From the NCBI RefSeq assembly GCF_001811505.1, contig NZ_KV804942.1:22026-86025 (forward strand): a stretch of DNA of 64,000 nt, in the 5' to 3' direction. The position numbers and the translations under genes are program-made. How positions within the stretch are numbered: position 1 is the first letter of the stretch; each line of letters opens with the position of its first letter. The stretch is from Streptococcus sp. HMSC034E03. Its GTDB lineage: Bacteria; Bacillota; Bacilli; Lactobacillales; Streptococcaceae. The notes under the pieces were generated by a model. The model was not told where the DNA came from. It worked only from the letters and a program-made list of their open reading frames with translations, and ran no database searches. This document shows positions 55,378 through 64,000 of the stretch, in pieces.

Positions 55378-57825
55378 TTACACCTCTTTTCGCACAGGCG
55401 GTCTGGTATCAAAGGCATGGAGCAGTTCTTCAAATACAGGGTGGAACTGTATCACACCGACACGACCATATAAATCACTGATAAGGCACTGTCCATTTTC
55501 CAAATCACGCAATCGCTTCTGATTATTTTCGTCCTCTGGGTCAACGCCGAAAAAGGCAAGGGTCTTTTTAATCTCGTTAAGGTCAGTAGAGCGGAACGCA
55601 AATTTCAAACCAAGATTATTTTTCAGCTTTTCATCTAAAAGGTCATCTGTATTCTGGGTCACGAAATATACCCCAGCGTTCATAGCACGTCCAGCACGAA
55701 CCAGTTTCATAGACAGTGTTTTACCTTGTGCCACCTGTAAGAAGCTCCACGCTTCGTCTAAGTCAACAATTTTAAAAATGCTTCTGTCTGTATGGATAAA
55801 GTCTAACGCAAAGGTACTAATGACAATCAGCATTGCCACCGATAGTAACTCCATTGTGGTATATTCCTCAAAGGAGGTTTCTTTATCGGGAAGTACCAAG
55901 TCGGCAACCTGTATGATGTTCAGTTGTTTTTCAAGACTGATAGACTGCTCCACATATCCATCACTAAAGAGCAGATGTGCAAAGTCATAGTCTGTAAAAC
56001 TTTCGATATGGTCGGCTATGCTGGTGCTTATTTGAGTTCCCTCAACCCGTAATTCCTCAATCACTTTCAGAAGACCTCGCACTTCACTATTAGTTACAGC
56101 ACGAATGGCTTTTCGTAGAACAGGGAAACGGTCAGAATCTCGTGATGAAATCCCCGTAAGGAACGTCAAAATGTCGATTGCCAGTGATTCAGAATCTTTG
56201 GGATTTTTCATAATCACGTAAGGGTCAAGTAAGCCTTTATTTTTCTCATCAGAAGTCAGATTGACAATATTAATTTCGTGAGCGATTTCTGGCAAGGTTT
56301 CTTTCCATCTGCCACGTTCCGCTTTCGGGTCAACAATCACTGCTTGTGCCCCATAAAGCACTGCATAATAGACGATAAGGTTATTCGCAAAGGATTTTCC
56401 ACCGCCTAGCGAACCTACAAAGGCAGACGCTAATGCATTGGTTACTGAACCCTTAACCCCTTGACTGGCAAGAGCAGGTTTGAGGTAGACATTGCGTCCT
56501 GTATCTAAGCTATAGCCAACATAAATACCCTCATTTTCGCCAAGCATTTGAGTAGCACCGAAACCAAGTCCAGCTAAGAAATCAGAGGTTACATACTGAA
56601 TATAGTCATTCATATAACGCTTGCTGGCAGGTAAAAATTCTTCATGTAAGCCGAGCATATCCCCAAATGGTCGTACCAGTTTTACGCTTAAATCGTCATA
56701 AAAATCTTTCACTTCATTACAACGACGTTTGAGTTCGTCAAGATCATTTGCTGATACCCTTACAACATAGGACAGCTTATACATAGATTCCTTGCTTTGG
56801 TCTAAATTGGTTTCCAGCTCGTTCACACTTTCCAGAGCTTCCGCCACATTAGAGCTGGTTTCATTATCACTTTGCCATGCGTGGTTATCCAAGTCTTTCA
56901 GTTCTTTCTTTTTATTGCGGACAGTAGATAGGGCTTTACGATTCGCTACAATTTCCACATTCATTGACGTATCAATCGGAAAGGTAAATTGCTGTTGCTG
57001 GTAGTAGAAGATTTCAGAGGACGGGAAGTCCAGTTCGCCGACAATACTGTTGATGGTAAAGTAAGCTACATAGGCGGTTTCGTCTTCCTGCTGGATTTTC
57101 AAATATCGCTGTTTTTCTTCCACCAGACAGCGAGTAGGCTTAATGAGGTCATAGGTTTTAATCAGTGTTTCATGTTCCAGCTTTTTCTTTGATAGAGGAT
57201 ACTCATACTCTTCATAGGCAGTGCCTGTCTGTCCGTAAAGGTGTTCAATCAGATAGCCGAAGTCGTCCTTATCTAATCTTCGGATTTTGAAACGACGGGA
57301 GATTTTATTTTCTAAAAGCTTTTCCATCTTCTGAAAACGCAGGATTTCATCATTACTCATACTAACAAAATCGCCCATCAGCTTATGGTTCACATCATAG
57401 ACAAAATCAGTAAAAGCATTTTTTGCTTCAACGGTAAGACTTTTCATAGAAAACTCCTGATCGTTGAGAAGCAACTTAAAACCGATAAAGAAACGGTAGT
57501 CCACTTGATTTTCGCCAATCATGGATATTAAAGCGTCTGTCTGTTGGTCGATTTTGTCATAGGCAACCGCTTTGAGCTTGCCAGTGACTTCATTTTTGGA
57601 ACGCTCTTGTGCAGAACGTATGCTGGATTCTGTACTGATTTGTAAAGCATGAATTTTGCCATCACGATTTTGTGCGATAAGCTGTCTGAAAGAATCATGC
57701 ACTTGTATTTTCTGTTCTGGACTTAGAAATGAGTAATTGTAAGGAACAAGCTCATAATAAGCATAACATTCCCCGTCTTTATTCCAGACGAGATTGTTTT
57801 CAATGTATTTAATTGGATATGCCAT
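55378..57825 (-). CDS. Tn916 orf16, VirB4-like ATPase
   Basis: 815 residues. Walker A FVGSLGGGKSFANNLIVYYA (about 464-483) and Walker B IFKIVDLDEAWSF. It powers assembly of, or substrate passage through, the conjugation channel. The ATG at 57823-57825 follows TTAGGAG; the longer frame begins in orf17. Overlaps orf17 by 17 bases. Confidence 0.96.
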   Translation of the reverse strand: MAYPIKYIENNLVWNKDGECYAYYELVPYNYSFLSPEQKIQVHDSFRQLIAQNRDGKIHALQISTESSIRSAQERSKNEVTGKLKAVAYDKIDQQTDALISMIGENQVDYRFFIGFKLLLNDQEFSMKSLTVEAKNAFTDFVYDVNHKLMGDFVSMSNDEILRFQKMEKLLENKISRRFKIRRLDKDDFGYLIEHLYGQTGTAYEEYEYPLSKKKLEHETLIKTYDLIKPTRCLVEEKQRYLKIQQEDETAYVAYFTINSIVGELDFPSSEIFYYQQQQFTFPIDTSMNVEIVANRKALSTVRNKKKELKDLDNHAWQSDNETSSNVAEALESVNELETNLDQSKESMYKLSYVVRVSANDLDELKRRCNEVKDFYDDLSVKLVRPFGDMLGLHEEFLPASKRYMNDYIQYVTSDFLAGLGFGATQMLGENEGIYVGYSLDTGRNVYLKPALASQGVKGSVTNALASAFVGSLGGGKSFANNLIVYYAVLYGAQAVIVDPKAERGRWKETLPEIAHEINIVNLTSDEKNKGLLDPYVIMKNPKDSESLAIDILTFLTGISSRDSDRFPVLRKAIRAVTNSEVRGLLKVIEELRVEGTQISTSIADHIESFTDYDFAHLLFSDGYVEQSISLEKQLNIIQVADLVLPDKETSFEEYTTMELLSVAMLIVISTFALDFIHTDRSIFKIVDLDEAWSFLQVAQGKTLSMKLVRAGRAMNAGVYFVTQNTDDLLDEKLKNNLGLKFAFRSTDLNEIKKTLAFFGVDPEDENNQKRLRDLENGQCLISDLYGRVGVIQFHPVFEELLHAFDTRPPVRKEV

Positions 57826-58201
57826 AAAATTCACTCCTAACTGCTGTAATGGCTTCTTGTGGCTGGTTTCTGCCAAGCGTTACTTTTTTTCCTGCATAGG
57901 TCAGCTTTGGTCGCAGTGCATAAGCAATGACAGACTTCAAAAATCCATAAGGCTTTTTACCATCAAAAGTTTTTGTAGACATAAACCATGTGAAAGCCAC
58001 AGGAATCCCAAAGTATTTGAGAAATGCTCCCTCTATCATGGAAAGAGGGGGCAAGTTGCCAAGTATCATCACTGCAAAGAGTGACACGACAAACCATGTC
58101 ATTTGCGTAAAGGTTATGGGAAACGGAAGTCTAAAATCATTGATAGAATACAGTACCTTTTCCACAGACCAGATACTGGTATAGCTTCGTATTTTCTTCA
58201 T
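57809..58201 (-). CDS. Tn916 orf17, TcpE-like membrane protein
   Basis: 130 residues from the ATG at 58199-58201 (AAAGGA upstream), starting MKKIRSYTSIWSVEKVLYSI. Two membrane helices (about 32-72). The longer frame beginning at 58315 inside orf18 has 38 additional residues and is sometimes annotated; I prefer the start with a ribosome-binding site. Part of the transfer apparatus. Confidence 0.9.
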   Translation of the reverse strand: MKKIRSYTSIWSVEKVLYSINDFRLPFPITFTQMTWFVVSLFAVMILGNLPPLSMIEGAFLKYFGIPVAFTWFMSTKTFDGKKPYGFLKSVIAYALRPKLTYAGKKVTLGRNQPQEAITAVRSEFYGISN

Positions 58202-58289
58202 GTAATCAATCCTTTCATAAAAAATAGGGGTAGCTGATTGAGCCACCCCGTAAAATAGAAAATCTGCCAGTAGTAATGTACCGACAGAT

Positions 58290-58787
58290 TTAATAGACGA
58301 TTTCAAAAATCCCATGATTGGTTGAGATAAACGTTCCTGAAAGGTCTAAATCCCGACCATAGGCTTGATAATCAATATAGTTTTGAAGACTAGCTGGTAC
58401 TTCGCCTAAAGCACCCGTTTCTTCAATGTAGTAGCGTGCCACGTCATACATATCATCACAATCGGAATGAATGATAATATCCTCTTGATGTTCGCTTAGT
58501 TCTTCAATGCTTGAAAAATGAGTGAGCAGAGCAGATAGCTCCGATTGTAATTCTTCGGGTAATTCCGATACCATTTCCCATAGTCGATTGAGTTCGCCAA
58601 TGGAAGTGTATTCGTCAACCGTAAAGGGTAACTCGTAGTCATGAATGGCGTATTCCTCATATTCATCATTCAAGCCGATTTTCTCTTTGACTTCCTCAAA
58701 ATCAATGGGAAAGGTAAACCATGCACCAACTAATTCGCCCTCATTGTATTTGCCTAAATTGGCAATGTAGACTTGCATATCGTCCAT
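58290..58787 (-). CDS. ardA: Antirestriction protein ArdA (Tn916 orf18)
   Basis: 165 residues, very acidic, starting MDDMQVYIANLGKYNEGELV; an elongated DNA mimic that inhibits type I restriction enzymes after entry into a new host. Full of Glu and Asp (EEYAIHDYELPF; HQEDIIIHSDCDD). The ATG at 58785-58787 is taken because AAAGGA lies upstream. Confidence 0.96.
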   Translation of the reverse strand: MDDMQVYIANLGKYNEGELVGAWFTFPIDFEEVKEKIGLNDEYEEYAIHDYELPFTVDEYTSIGELNRLWEMVSELPEELQSELSALLTHFSSIEELSEHQEDIIIHSDCDDMYDVARYYIEETGALGEVPASLQNYIDYQAYGRDLDLSGTFISTNHGIFEIVY

Positions 58788-58905
58788 GTATTCACACGTC
58801 CTTTCTTTATAGAGATTCAAAAATCCCTACCGCACTTCGTTTGGTGTACCATTCTTTTGCGGAACATAAGAAAACCACTTATATTCCACAAAATAACGGT
58901 TTAAT

Positions 58906-59127
58906 TTAAGCACCAATAATGCGATTGAATAGCTCTAGTAAAATGTCTTTTACTCCAGCAGCGTTGAAGACTAAGCCTACCGCAATAATCGCAATAATGA
59001 GAAAGCCAATGAGTTTACTGAACTCACGCTTGAAGCCAAGATACAAGCCAATCACAACGATTGCTAAAAGTACCAGTGATTGAGCGTTTGATAGAAACCA
59101 GTTATAAAGGTTTTGTCCAAAATTCAT
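58906..59127 (-). CDS. Tn916 orf19, TcpD-like membrane protein
   Basis: 73 residues with two membrane helices (about 17-31 and 38-56). Starts MNFGQNLYNWFLSNAQSLVL. Small transfer-channel component. AGAGGAGAAC upstream. Confidence 0.93.
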   Translation of the reverse strand: MNFGQNLYNWFLSNAQSLVLLAIVVIGLYLGFKREFSKLIGFLIIAIIAVGLVFNAAGVKDILLELFNRIIGA

Positions 59128-59169
59128 AAAAATGTTCTCCTCTCTATATTCAATGAATTTGTGTTTAGG

Positions 59170-60360
59170 TTATTTCTTTGTCGTTATCACGTCCTTATCT
59201 TTTGCCGACTGTTGCTTCAAAATCTGCTCATGCCGGTCTGTCAGTTTCGCATGGTCGAGAATGTCTTTCACAACCTGCGTCTGGTTGATTTCATCAAGTT
59301 TAATCGCAACCTTTAAAGTGGGTGCGACTTGATGGGAAAGCCAGTTCAGCGTCCGCTGGAAAGAGTAAGGCTCTGGTTTTGTGGTTAGTTTTAATCGTTC
59401 ACGGTTGTTCCCAATAAACCAAGCCCATTCTTCATTCAGCTTCCAATCAGAACGAGGTTTGGAATCGTCTTTATCTACAAAACGGATATACCGATTGATA
59501 ATTTTAAAAGCAGTCTTTTCTGGATTGTCATAGACGAGTAAATCACGGACTGCATAATAGGCACGCTCATTTTTCAGCCGAATCTCAAAACGGTTTTTTA
59601 CTTCTGCGTCTTCAATGGGAATATCATTTTTCTTGTACTGTTCATAGTCCTTTTCATAGATACAGAAATAAACTTCACTCTGTAATGAACCGATATAGAG
59701 GGTATTTCCCATACATTCCTTTTCATCTTTGCGTACCAGTTCGCCACTGCGATAGCTTTTGAAACTGCGGAAGACGGATATACATTCTTCCTGTCTGCAT
59801 TTTTCAGTGAGTACAGGGATATTCAAAATCCCTGTCTTATCGTTAATGGCAAGGTCAAGGCGTTTCATCACACCGCCAGCCACCAAAGCGTCCATAAAGA
59901 ACTCATACCAGCTTCTTTGTTGAGCCAGAAGATAGCTTTCAAATTGCCGACACCCACGACCTTTCAATTCCACCAGAACTCCTTTGTCCAGTTCGTGGGA
60001 GCAGAGAACGAATATATCGCCTAAAGCATAATGCTCTGAATAAGAATAGAAACCATAGTCCTCATGAAGAAAATAGGACAGTTTCAGTTGTAAGATGTTT
60101 TCGACCACATGCTGTACGTCCGTTGTGGGAAAGCGAATCCTTACATAATCAAAGAGCATTTCAAGGGGAGCGTCGGGATTGAAGCGTTCCAGAGCTTCAA
60201 AAAGAGATTGCTGTAAATCCTCTGATGGCTTGACTTTTCCTGTTTCAATATCGCTTAGATACTGCCTTGTAATACCAGTCGCAACCGCTAAACGATTTTG
60301 AGATAGTCCATAAGCCAAGCGTTTTTCTTTTAACTGCTGTAACCAAGTTTGTTCATTCAG
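59170..60360 (-). CDS. Tn916 orf20, MobT-type relaxase
   Basis: About 396 residues. An N-terminal helix-turn-helix (LKEKRLAYGLSQNRLAVATG ... YLSDIETGK) and a Rep_trans/MobT catalytic domain. It nicks oriT, with Int reported to give strand specificity. Start: GGAGGG precedes a CTG (60358-60360) or the TTG at 60375; no ATG fits. Intact, so there is no erm(B) insertion here. Confidence 0.93.
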   Translation of the reverse strand: MNEQTWLQQLKEKRLAYGLSQNRLAVATGITRQYLSDIETGKVKPSEDLQQSLFEALERFNPDAPLEMLFDYVRIRFPTTDVQHVVENILQLKLSYFLHEDYGFYSYSEHYALGDIFVLCSHELDKGVLVELKGRGCRQFESYLLAQQRSWYEFFMDALVAGGVMKRLDLAINDKTGILNIPVLTEKCRQEECISVFRSFKSYRSGELVRKDEKECMGNTLYIGSLQSEVYFCIYEKDYEQYKKNDIPIEDAEVKNRFEIRLKNERAYYAVRDLLVYDNPEKTAFKIINRYIRFVDKDDSKPRSDWKLNEEWAWFIGNNRERLKLTTKPEPYSFQRTLNWLSHQVAPTLKVAIKLDEINQTQVVKDILDHAKLTDRHEQILKQQSAKDKDVITTKK

Positions 60361-60375
60361 TAAAAATCCCTCCAA

Positions 60376-60600
60376 TCAAAAAGGCGTATGTCAACTTTTA
60401 AAGCCCATTTTACATACGCTGAAATTTTGTAAATCCCTTGTAACCAAAGGATTTTCTAATGTTTTTTTGACTGTTTCCTGTCGATTTGTACCCCCCTGTT
60501 AGATACGGGGGGTTAAGTGCTGGCGTGGCTATTGCCACACCAGCCAGCAAGATCAGTCCACACCTGCGACTTCCGCTTCGCACGTCGCCTGCGTGGACTG
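60376..60600. other. oriT of the Tn916-family element
   Basis: The region between orf20 and orf21 has the expected inverted repeats: ACCCCCC/GGGGGGT around a TGTTAGATAC core (about 60489-60511), GCTGGCGTGGC-TATT-GCCACACCAGCC (about 60515-60545), and GCGACTTCCGCTTCGCACGTCGC. Such repeats mark the nick region and replication origin. It overlaps the 3' end of orf21. Confidence 0.8.
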
Positions 60601-61938
60601 TCTGCTGTTGGATAACTTTTTAATTTCCTCCAAGAAATCATATCCTTTTGGTACAAGGGGAGTATAAAACTCTGATATGACACTTGTTCCTACATCAACA
60701 TAGCCACGACCTTTGATTCGCTTTAAGAAGAAATCCTTTTGTACGTCACTGCCAAACATCATGCCATAGCCCATTTCAGACATACGACCTAAAGCCACTC
60801 TGAAATTAAACTGATCACGGATTCCGTCGCCTAAATATTTTGCGTCTGGACGTTGACAAGCCAGTATTAGAAAGAAGCCAGCTTGACGACCTAACATGAC
60901 AATCTGTTTCAGCTTATTCATAACTGCGGTGTTTTCTTTTGTTCCCAGCATTTCCATGAAAGCGACGTATTCATCAAAGATTAAGAAGTGTGCCGGGAGA
61001 CCTAAGTAAGCATAATTTTTGCCAGTCTTATAGTTCTTCATCTGCTTCATTTCCTCACTACGTTTCATCATTTCTTCATAGAATGTTTCAATGCAAGAAA
61101 GCAAGTCTTCTTTTCTATAGTAGACATTTGCCATCACAGAACCTAAGTCCGCAAGGTCAGCATTTTTCGGGTCAAGAATATACAGTTTTGAATCTGTATG
61201 AAGCAAGGCTTCAATCAGTGTCAGTATAAAGTAAGTTTTACCGCCACCTGTACCACCAGCAATCAACATATGAGGGAGCTTATCATATTCCCACCATACG
61301 TTTTTCATTAAGCGAAGTTTACCATCTTTAGCTTCTACTTCATCAATAGAAATACGACTGGCTATGGTGTCATAGAGCAAAGTATATTCCACATAGGAAT
61401 CCTTTAACTCTTTATCCGTCAGCTCACAGTACAAGCCACTCTCTAATTTCTTTTCCAAGTGTAAGAGTTGGTCTTGATATTTTCCCAGCGTGATTTCCAC
61501 CCGTATCTGTATCAAGCCATTTTTAAGTCGATAATACATTTTAGGGAAGTAGGTTATCTTTTCCTTTGTACGACCAGCACTATCTTTAAAGAAACCCTCT
61601 GTTTTGACCTGTTCAGATTCATACCACTTGTTTTCAAGTATCATCTTTGCCAGTTTTTGACGGTGGTAAAGTTGTTTAACCGTATCATAGCGAACCCGTT
61701 TGAATACAAACGCTACCAGCAAGCAGATAAGAATTGCGACACTGAAACTGATAATTAAATAGGGAATGTCAATCTTATCTGCTTGTGATAGGTTAAAATC
61801 CTGCCAGTTGATCTGCTGGATTGTCTTCACATGAAACAGTCCGACAACCAGCAGGAAAACAGGCAGGAGTGACGCTATCGTAAAATGAAAGACTAAATCT
61901 TTACCAGATGGGCGAATCCTTTTACCACGCTGTTTCAT
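60553..61938 (-). CDS. Tn916 orf21, FtsK/TcpA-type coupling ATPase
   Basis: 461 residues. Two N-terminal membrane helices (about 17-35 and 51-72), Walker A MLIAGGTGGGKTYFILTLIE (about 232-250), Walker B HFLIFDEYVAFME. It is the coupling protein delivering the relaxosome to the channel. Its 3' end lies in oriT. Confidence 0.96.
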   Translation of the reverse strand: MKQRGKRIRPSGKDLVFHFTIASLLPVFLLVVGLFHVKTIQQINWQDFNLSQADKIDIPYLIISFSVAILICLLVAFVFKRVRYDTVKQLYHRQKLAKMILENKWYESEQVKTEGFFKDSAGRTKEKITYFPKMYYRLKNGLIQIRVEITLGKYQDQLLHLEKKLESGLYCELTDKELKDSYVEYTLLYDTIASRISIDEVEAKDGKLRLMKNVWWEYDKLPHMLIAGGTGGGKTYFILTLIEALLHTDSKLYILDPKNADLADLGSVMANVYYRKEDLLSCIETFYEEMMKRSEEMKQMKNYKTGKNYAYLGLPAHFLIFDEYVAFMEMLGTKENTAVMNKLKQIVMLGRQAGFFLILACQRPDAKYLGDGIRDQFNFRVALGRMSEMGYGMMFGSDVQKDFFLKRIKGRGYVDVGTSVISEFYTPLVPKGYDFLEEIKKLSNSRQSTQATCEAEVAGVD

Positions 61939-61966
61939 GCGAAAAAGTCTCCTTTCTACCTAGCGA

Positions 61967-62353
61967 CTATTTGTCTTGTGTCGGTTCTTTCTTTGCTTGT
62001 GGTTGAGCTTTGAATGAACTAGAATACTTTGTCAGCACAATATCGTCTGCCTTGATATACCAGTCAACATCTGCTCCTTGATAGGTGGCAGTAGCAACGG
62101 TGTCCGCAATGGGATTGATAAGTTCCACCCGTGCGTTATAATCAAACTCTTTCAAAGGCACGCTGGCAGGAATACTTACTTGAATCATGCGTCCTTGTCC
62201 TTTGGATTTTAAGTCATAGGTACGTTCCTTGATTTCATCTGAAACCGACCCGTCTTCATTTTGGATTCTCACTTCACGACGTAGAGCAGAGAATTTCAAT
62301 TCTCCAAAAGTCGTGTCTTTATCTAATACAATGCCATTTGCTAATCTCATCAT
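61967..62353 (-). CDS. Tn916 orf22
   Basis: 128 residues, DUF961-type beta-rich protein starting MMRLANGIVLDKDTTFGELK. Paralogous in part to orf23 (shared FGxLxF and VxLINP patterns). Possible helper of the relaxosome or single-stranded DNA; not proven. AGAGGAAAA upstream. Confidence 0.92.
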   Translation of the reverse strand: MMRLANGIVLDKDTTFGELKFSALRREVRIQNEDGSVSDEIKERTYDLKSKGQGRMIQVSIPASVPLKEFDYNARVELINPIADTVATATYQGADVDWYIKADDIVLTKYSSSFKAQPQAKKEPTQDK

Positions 62354-62368
62354 TTTTCCTCTCTTTCT

Positions 62369-62683
62369 TTATTCTTTTATCATGTCGTCAGCATGTAAAA
62401 GGTAATTTGTAAAACCACGAGTGCCGATTTTGTAGCCCTCTGCGGTAATACGTGGATTGACTAACTTCACACGTTCCTCAAAGCCGAAATGTTTTTCGCC
62501 AGCTTCAGCAGGAAGCACCACCACAATATCATCTGCTCTTTGAACATCAGAATAGAGATTATAGCTTCTTGATAAGACAGTTAGCCGTCCGTTGATTCTT
62601 CGCTGAACGACTTTATCCTCGCCAGCAAATTCTAAATTGCCGAATGTTTTTTCCATGTTGGGAATCACAAATTTAAGTTCCAT
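62369..62683 (-). CDS. Tn916 orf23
   Basis: 104 residues, DUF961-type, starting MELKFVIPNMEKTFGNLEFA and ending YLLHADDMIKE. Upstream of orf22 by 15 bases in the same operon. AAAGGATAGG upstream. Confidence 0.92.
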   Translation of the reverse strand: MELKFVIPNMEKTFGNLEFAGEDKVVQRRINGRLTVLSRSYNLYSDVQRADDIVVVLPAEAGEKHFGFEERVKLVNPRITAEGYKIGTRGFTNYLLHADDMIKE

Positions 62684-62705
62684 ATTTTTACCTATCCTTT
62701 CTTTT

Positions 62706-62780
62706 TTATTGGCTGAATGAATGTTTGATGGTCTTAAAGAGTGGGGAACGACCTTTTGATTCTTGATTTTTTGTTTTCAT
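62706..62780 (-). CDS. Tn916 orf24 (short basic peptide)
   Basis: 24 codons, MKTKNQESKGRSPLFKTIKH, ending SFSQ, preceded by GAAAGGAAGTG. Smallest gene at the start of the transfer operon. Corresponds in position to orf24 of Tn916; function unknown. Confidence 0.7.
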   Translation of the reverse strand: MKTKNQESKGRSPLFKTIKHSFSQ

Positions 62781-63015
62781 AAGTTCACTTCCTTTCAAAA
62801 TCGGGTAAAAAAATAGACACCTCATTTTTTGAAGTGTCTACCTATTAAATATTCAAATTTTATTGGAAGTATCTTTATATCTTCACTTTTCAAGGATAAA
62901 TCGTCGTATCAAAGCTCATTCATAAGTAGTAAATTAGTAGTAAATTGAGTGGTTTTGACCTTGATAAAGTGTGATAAGTCCAGTTTTTATGCGGATAACT
63001 AGATTTTTATGCTAT
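62781..63015. other. Element end: hairpin, Int-binding repeats, terminal repeat
   Basis: From inside out: a hairpin TAGACACCTC-ATTTTTT-GAAGTGTCTA (about 62815-62842), the tandem direct repeats AAGTAGTAAATT (62924-62935) and AGTAGTAAATT (62936-62946), and the inverted terminal repeat (about 62985-63010). No gene is seen. Confidence 0.75.
62924..62946 (+). repeat. Int arm-binding direct repeats, orf24 side
   Basis: AAGTAGTAAATT and AGTAGTAAATT in tandem; match the int-side pair at 39713-39735. Confidence 0.78.
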
Positions 63016-63044
63016 TTTTCTTTGAAAAATTTTACACATATTAC

Positions 63045-63073
63045 TTGACAGGGCTTACAAATAGATGTATGAT
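63045..63073 (+). promoter_or_regulatory. padR promoter
   Basis: TTGACA (63045-63050), 17 bases, TATGAT (63068-63073). The Tn916-family end lies only about 30-35 bases upstream of the -35 box. Repeated ATGTATG/GATGTATGTG around the -10 could be the PadR operator (autorepression is usual). Confidence 0.78.
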
Positions 63074-63129
63074 GTATGTGTAGAATAATTATATATAAAA
63101 TTTTTACATACTAAAAAAGGAGGTCCCCC

Positions 63130-63456
63130 ATGTATTTTCCAACATCAGCGGCTTTGATTGAATTTCTCATCTTGGCCATTCTAGAACAAGGGGATTCCTA
63201 TGGTTATGAGATTAGCCAAACCATTAAACTCATTGCCAAAATCAAGGAATCTACCCTCTACCCCATCTTGAAAAAACTGGATACCAACCGCTATCTGACT
63301 ACATACTCTCGCGAATACCAAGGTCGGATGCGGAAGTACTACTCCTTGACAGAGATTGGGGAGGAGCAACTATTTGTACTCAGAGAAGAGTGGACACTCT
63401 ACACTGACACCATCAATGGCATCATAGAAGGGAGCATTCGCCATGACAAGAACTGA
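63130..63456 (+). CDS. PadR family transcriptional regulator
   Basis: 108 residues. Winged-helix PadR protein: AALIEFLILAILEQGDSYGY, then ESTLYPILKKLDTNRYLTTY and GRMRKYYSLTEIGEEQL. The C-terminal helix is short. AAAGGAGGTCCC upstream. Usually autoregulates and senses envelope or xenobiotic stress; here in operon with a DUF1700 membrane protein (14-base overlap), a common pair. Confidence 0.92.
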   Translation: MYFPTSAALIEFLILAILEQGDSYGYEISQTIKLIAKIKESTLYPILKKLDTNRYLTTYSREYQGRMRKYYSLTEIGEEQLFVLREEWTLYTDTINGIIEGSIRHDKN

Positions 63457-64000
63457 ATATTTGAATCAGCTTGAAGCCTATCTGATGAAGCTTCCTCAAT
63501 CTGATCGCATTGAAGCCATGGATTACTTCAAAGAACTCTTTGATGATGCGGGTCCAGAAGGTGAGGAGGAACTCATAGCTAGCCTCGGTAGTCCAAAAGA
63601 AGCTGCCCATGATGTCCTGACTACACTTCTTGATAAGAAAATCAACGAAGAAAATTCCAGCAAGAACGACCGCCATATTTTACGCATCGCTCTACTAGCC
63701 CTTCTTGCAGCTCCTATCGGAATTCCGGTCGGAATTGCTCTTCTCATGTCTATCATCGGCATTTTTATCGCCGCTGTCAGCGTACTTATAGCCTTCTTTG
63801 CTGTATCAGTAGCTGGACTAATCCTAGGAGGCGTTCTCCTATTTGAAAGCTTCTACATTCTAGCTGAATCTATATCTGCTTTTATTCTGATTTTTGGTGG
63901 AGGTTTACTGGCAATCGGAGCTTCATCCCTGGTCTTGCTAGCAACTTCCTATGTAGCACGTTTCTTTGGATTACTAGTCCTTCGACTTATCCAATGGATT
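63443..64000 (+). CDS. DUF1700 membrane protein (partial, runs off window)
   Basis: From the ATG at 63443, 186 codons are in the window without a stop. It begins MTRTEYLNQLEAYLMKLPQS with DRIEAMDYFKELFDDAGPEG and IASLGSPKEAAHDVL, the DUF1700 helical domain, followed by hydrophobic segments from about residue 82 onward. Overlaps padR by 14 bases and is co-transcribed. Confidence 0.9.
   Translation, partial: MTRTEYLNQLEAYLMKLPQSDRIEAMDYFKELFDDAGPEGEEELIASLGSPKEAAHDVLTTLLDKKINEENSSKNDRHILRIALLALLAAPIGIPVGIALLMSIIGIFIAAVSVLIAFFAVSVAGLILGGVLLFESFYILAESISAFILIFGGGLLAIGASSLVLLATSYVARFFGLLVLRLIQWI

Larger units (their letters stand above)
39570..63015. mobile_element. Tn916-family conjugative transposon with mega insertion (Tn2009-like)
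   Basis: About 23.4 kb with int and xis at one end, orf7/8/9, split orf6, tet(M) with its leader, and orf13 to orf24 at the other. Terminal imperfect inverted repeats: ATAAATTTCTAATTATC (from about 39582) and, inverted, ATAAAAATCTAGTTATC (about 62994-63010), about 18 of 26 matched. Paired 11-12 bp direct repeats lie inside each end. A 5.4-kb mega element lies in orf6; erm(B) is absent. Boundaries are good to about 15 bases. Size and content match descriptions of Tn2009. Confidence 0.92.

Noticed and set aside
59170-60360. erm(B) insertion in orf20, as in other composite elements
   Set aside because: orf20 reads intact and no methyltransferase gene is present.

Overview
The window is low-GC Firmicute DNA that reads as a chromosome of the Streptococcus mitis/pneumoniae group. 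The S10-spc-alpha ribosomal gene order, nrdD-nrdG, mnmA-mnmG, sdaAB-sdaAA, the LysM protein, the CapD-like epimerase, the degenerate RUP repeat and the PadR/DUF1700 pair are all familiar from that group. From general knowledge of pneumococcal gene order, the nrd end and the mnmG/mnmA end are not normally side by side, and the choline-binding surface protein usually found near mnmA is absent. S. mitis or S. oralis is therefore likelier than a typical pneumococcus, but this is inference.

Layout. 1-1700: a two-gene operon (ACT-domain protein plus UPF0210). 2160-16673, all minus: the complete run rpsJ to rplQ with secY, adk, infA and rpoA, driven from a promoter at 16809-16837 and ended by a 20-bp-stem terminator at 1986-2042. 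Several spacers inside this operon hold strong RNA hairpins. 16938-21063: anaerobic ribonucleotide reductase (nrdD), its activase (nrdG), a kinase, a GNAT enzyme and a 46-codon gene. 21187-27532: a large membrane protein, mnmG, two Nudix hydrolases, a hypothetical and mnmA. 27790-30790: a small AT-rich accessory patch with a membrane-anchored low-complexity protein, an Rgg-type regulator and, divergent from it, a row of very small membrane or cationic peptides. 30811-39538: LysM protein, serine dehydratase, HAD phosphatase, two DUF805 proteins, CapD-like epimerase, glycosyltransferase and an MFS exporter.

39570-63015: a 23.4-kb Tn916-family conjugative element carrying tet(M), with a 5.4-kb mega element (mef(E)-msr(D), macrolide efflux and ribosome protection) inserted inside Tn916 orf6. 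There is no erm(B) and orf20 is intact. Size and content fit a Tn2009-type element. Its terminal inverted repeats, paired Int-binding direct repeats, int/xis, oriT and complete transfer gene set (orf24 to orf13) can be read from the sequence, so it looks conjugation-competent. It sits at the T-tract of the MFS gene's terminator and just upstream of the padR promoter. 63130-64000: PadR regulator and the start of a DUF1700 membrane protein.

The best candidates for something undescribed are the Rgg-linked micro-peptide cluster (28805-30759), the leader-peptide/hairpin arrangement at 27778-27840, the structured spacers within the ribosomal operon, and the 460-bp gene-free structured segment between xis and orf8 of the element.
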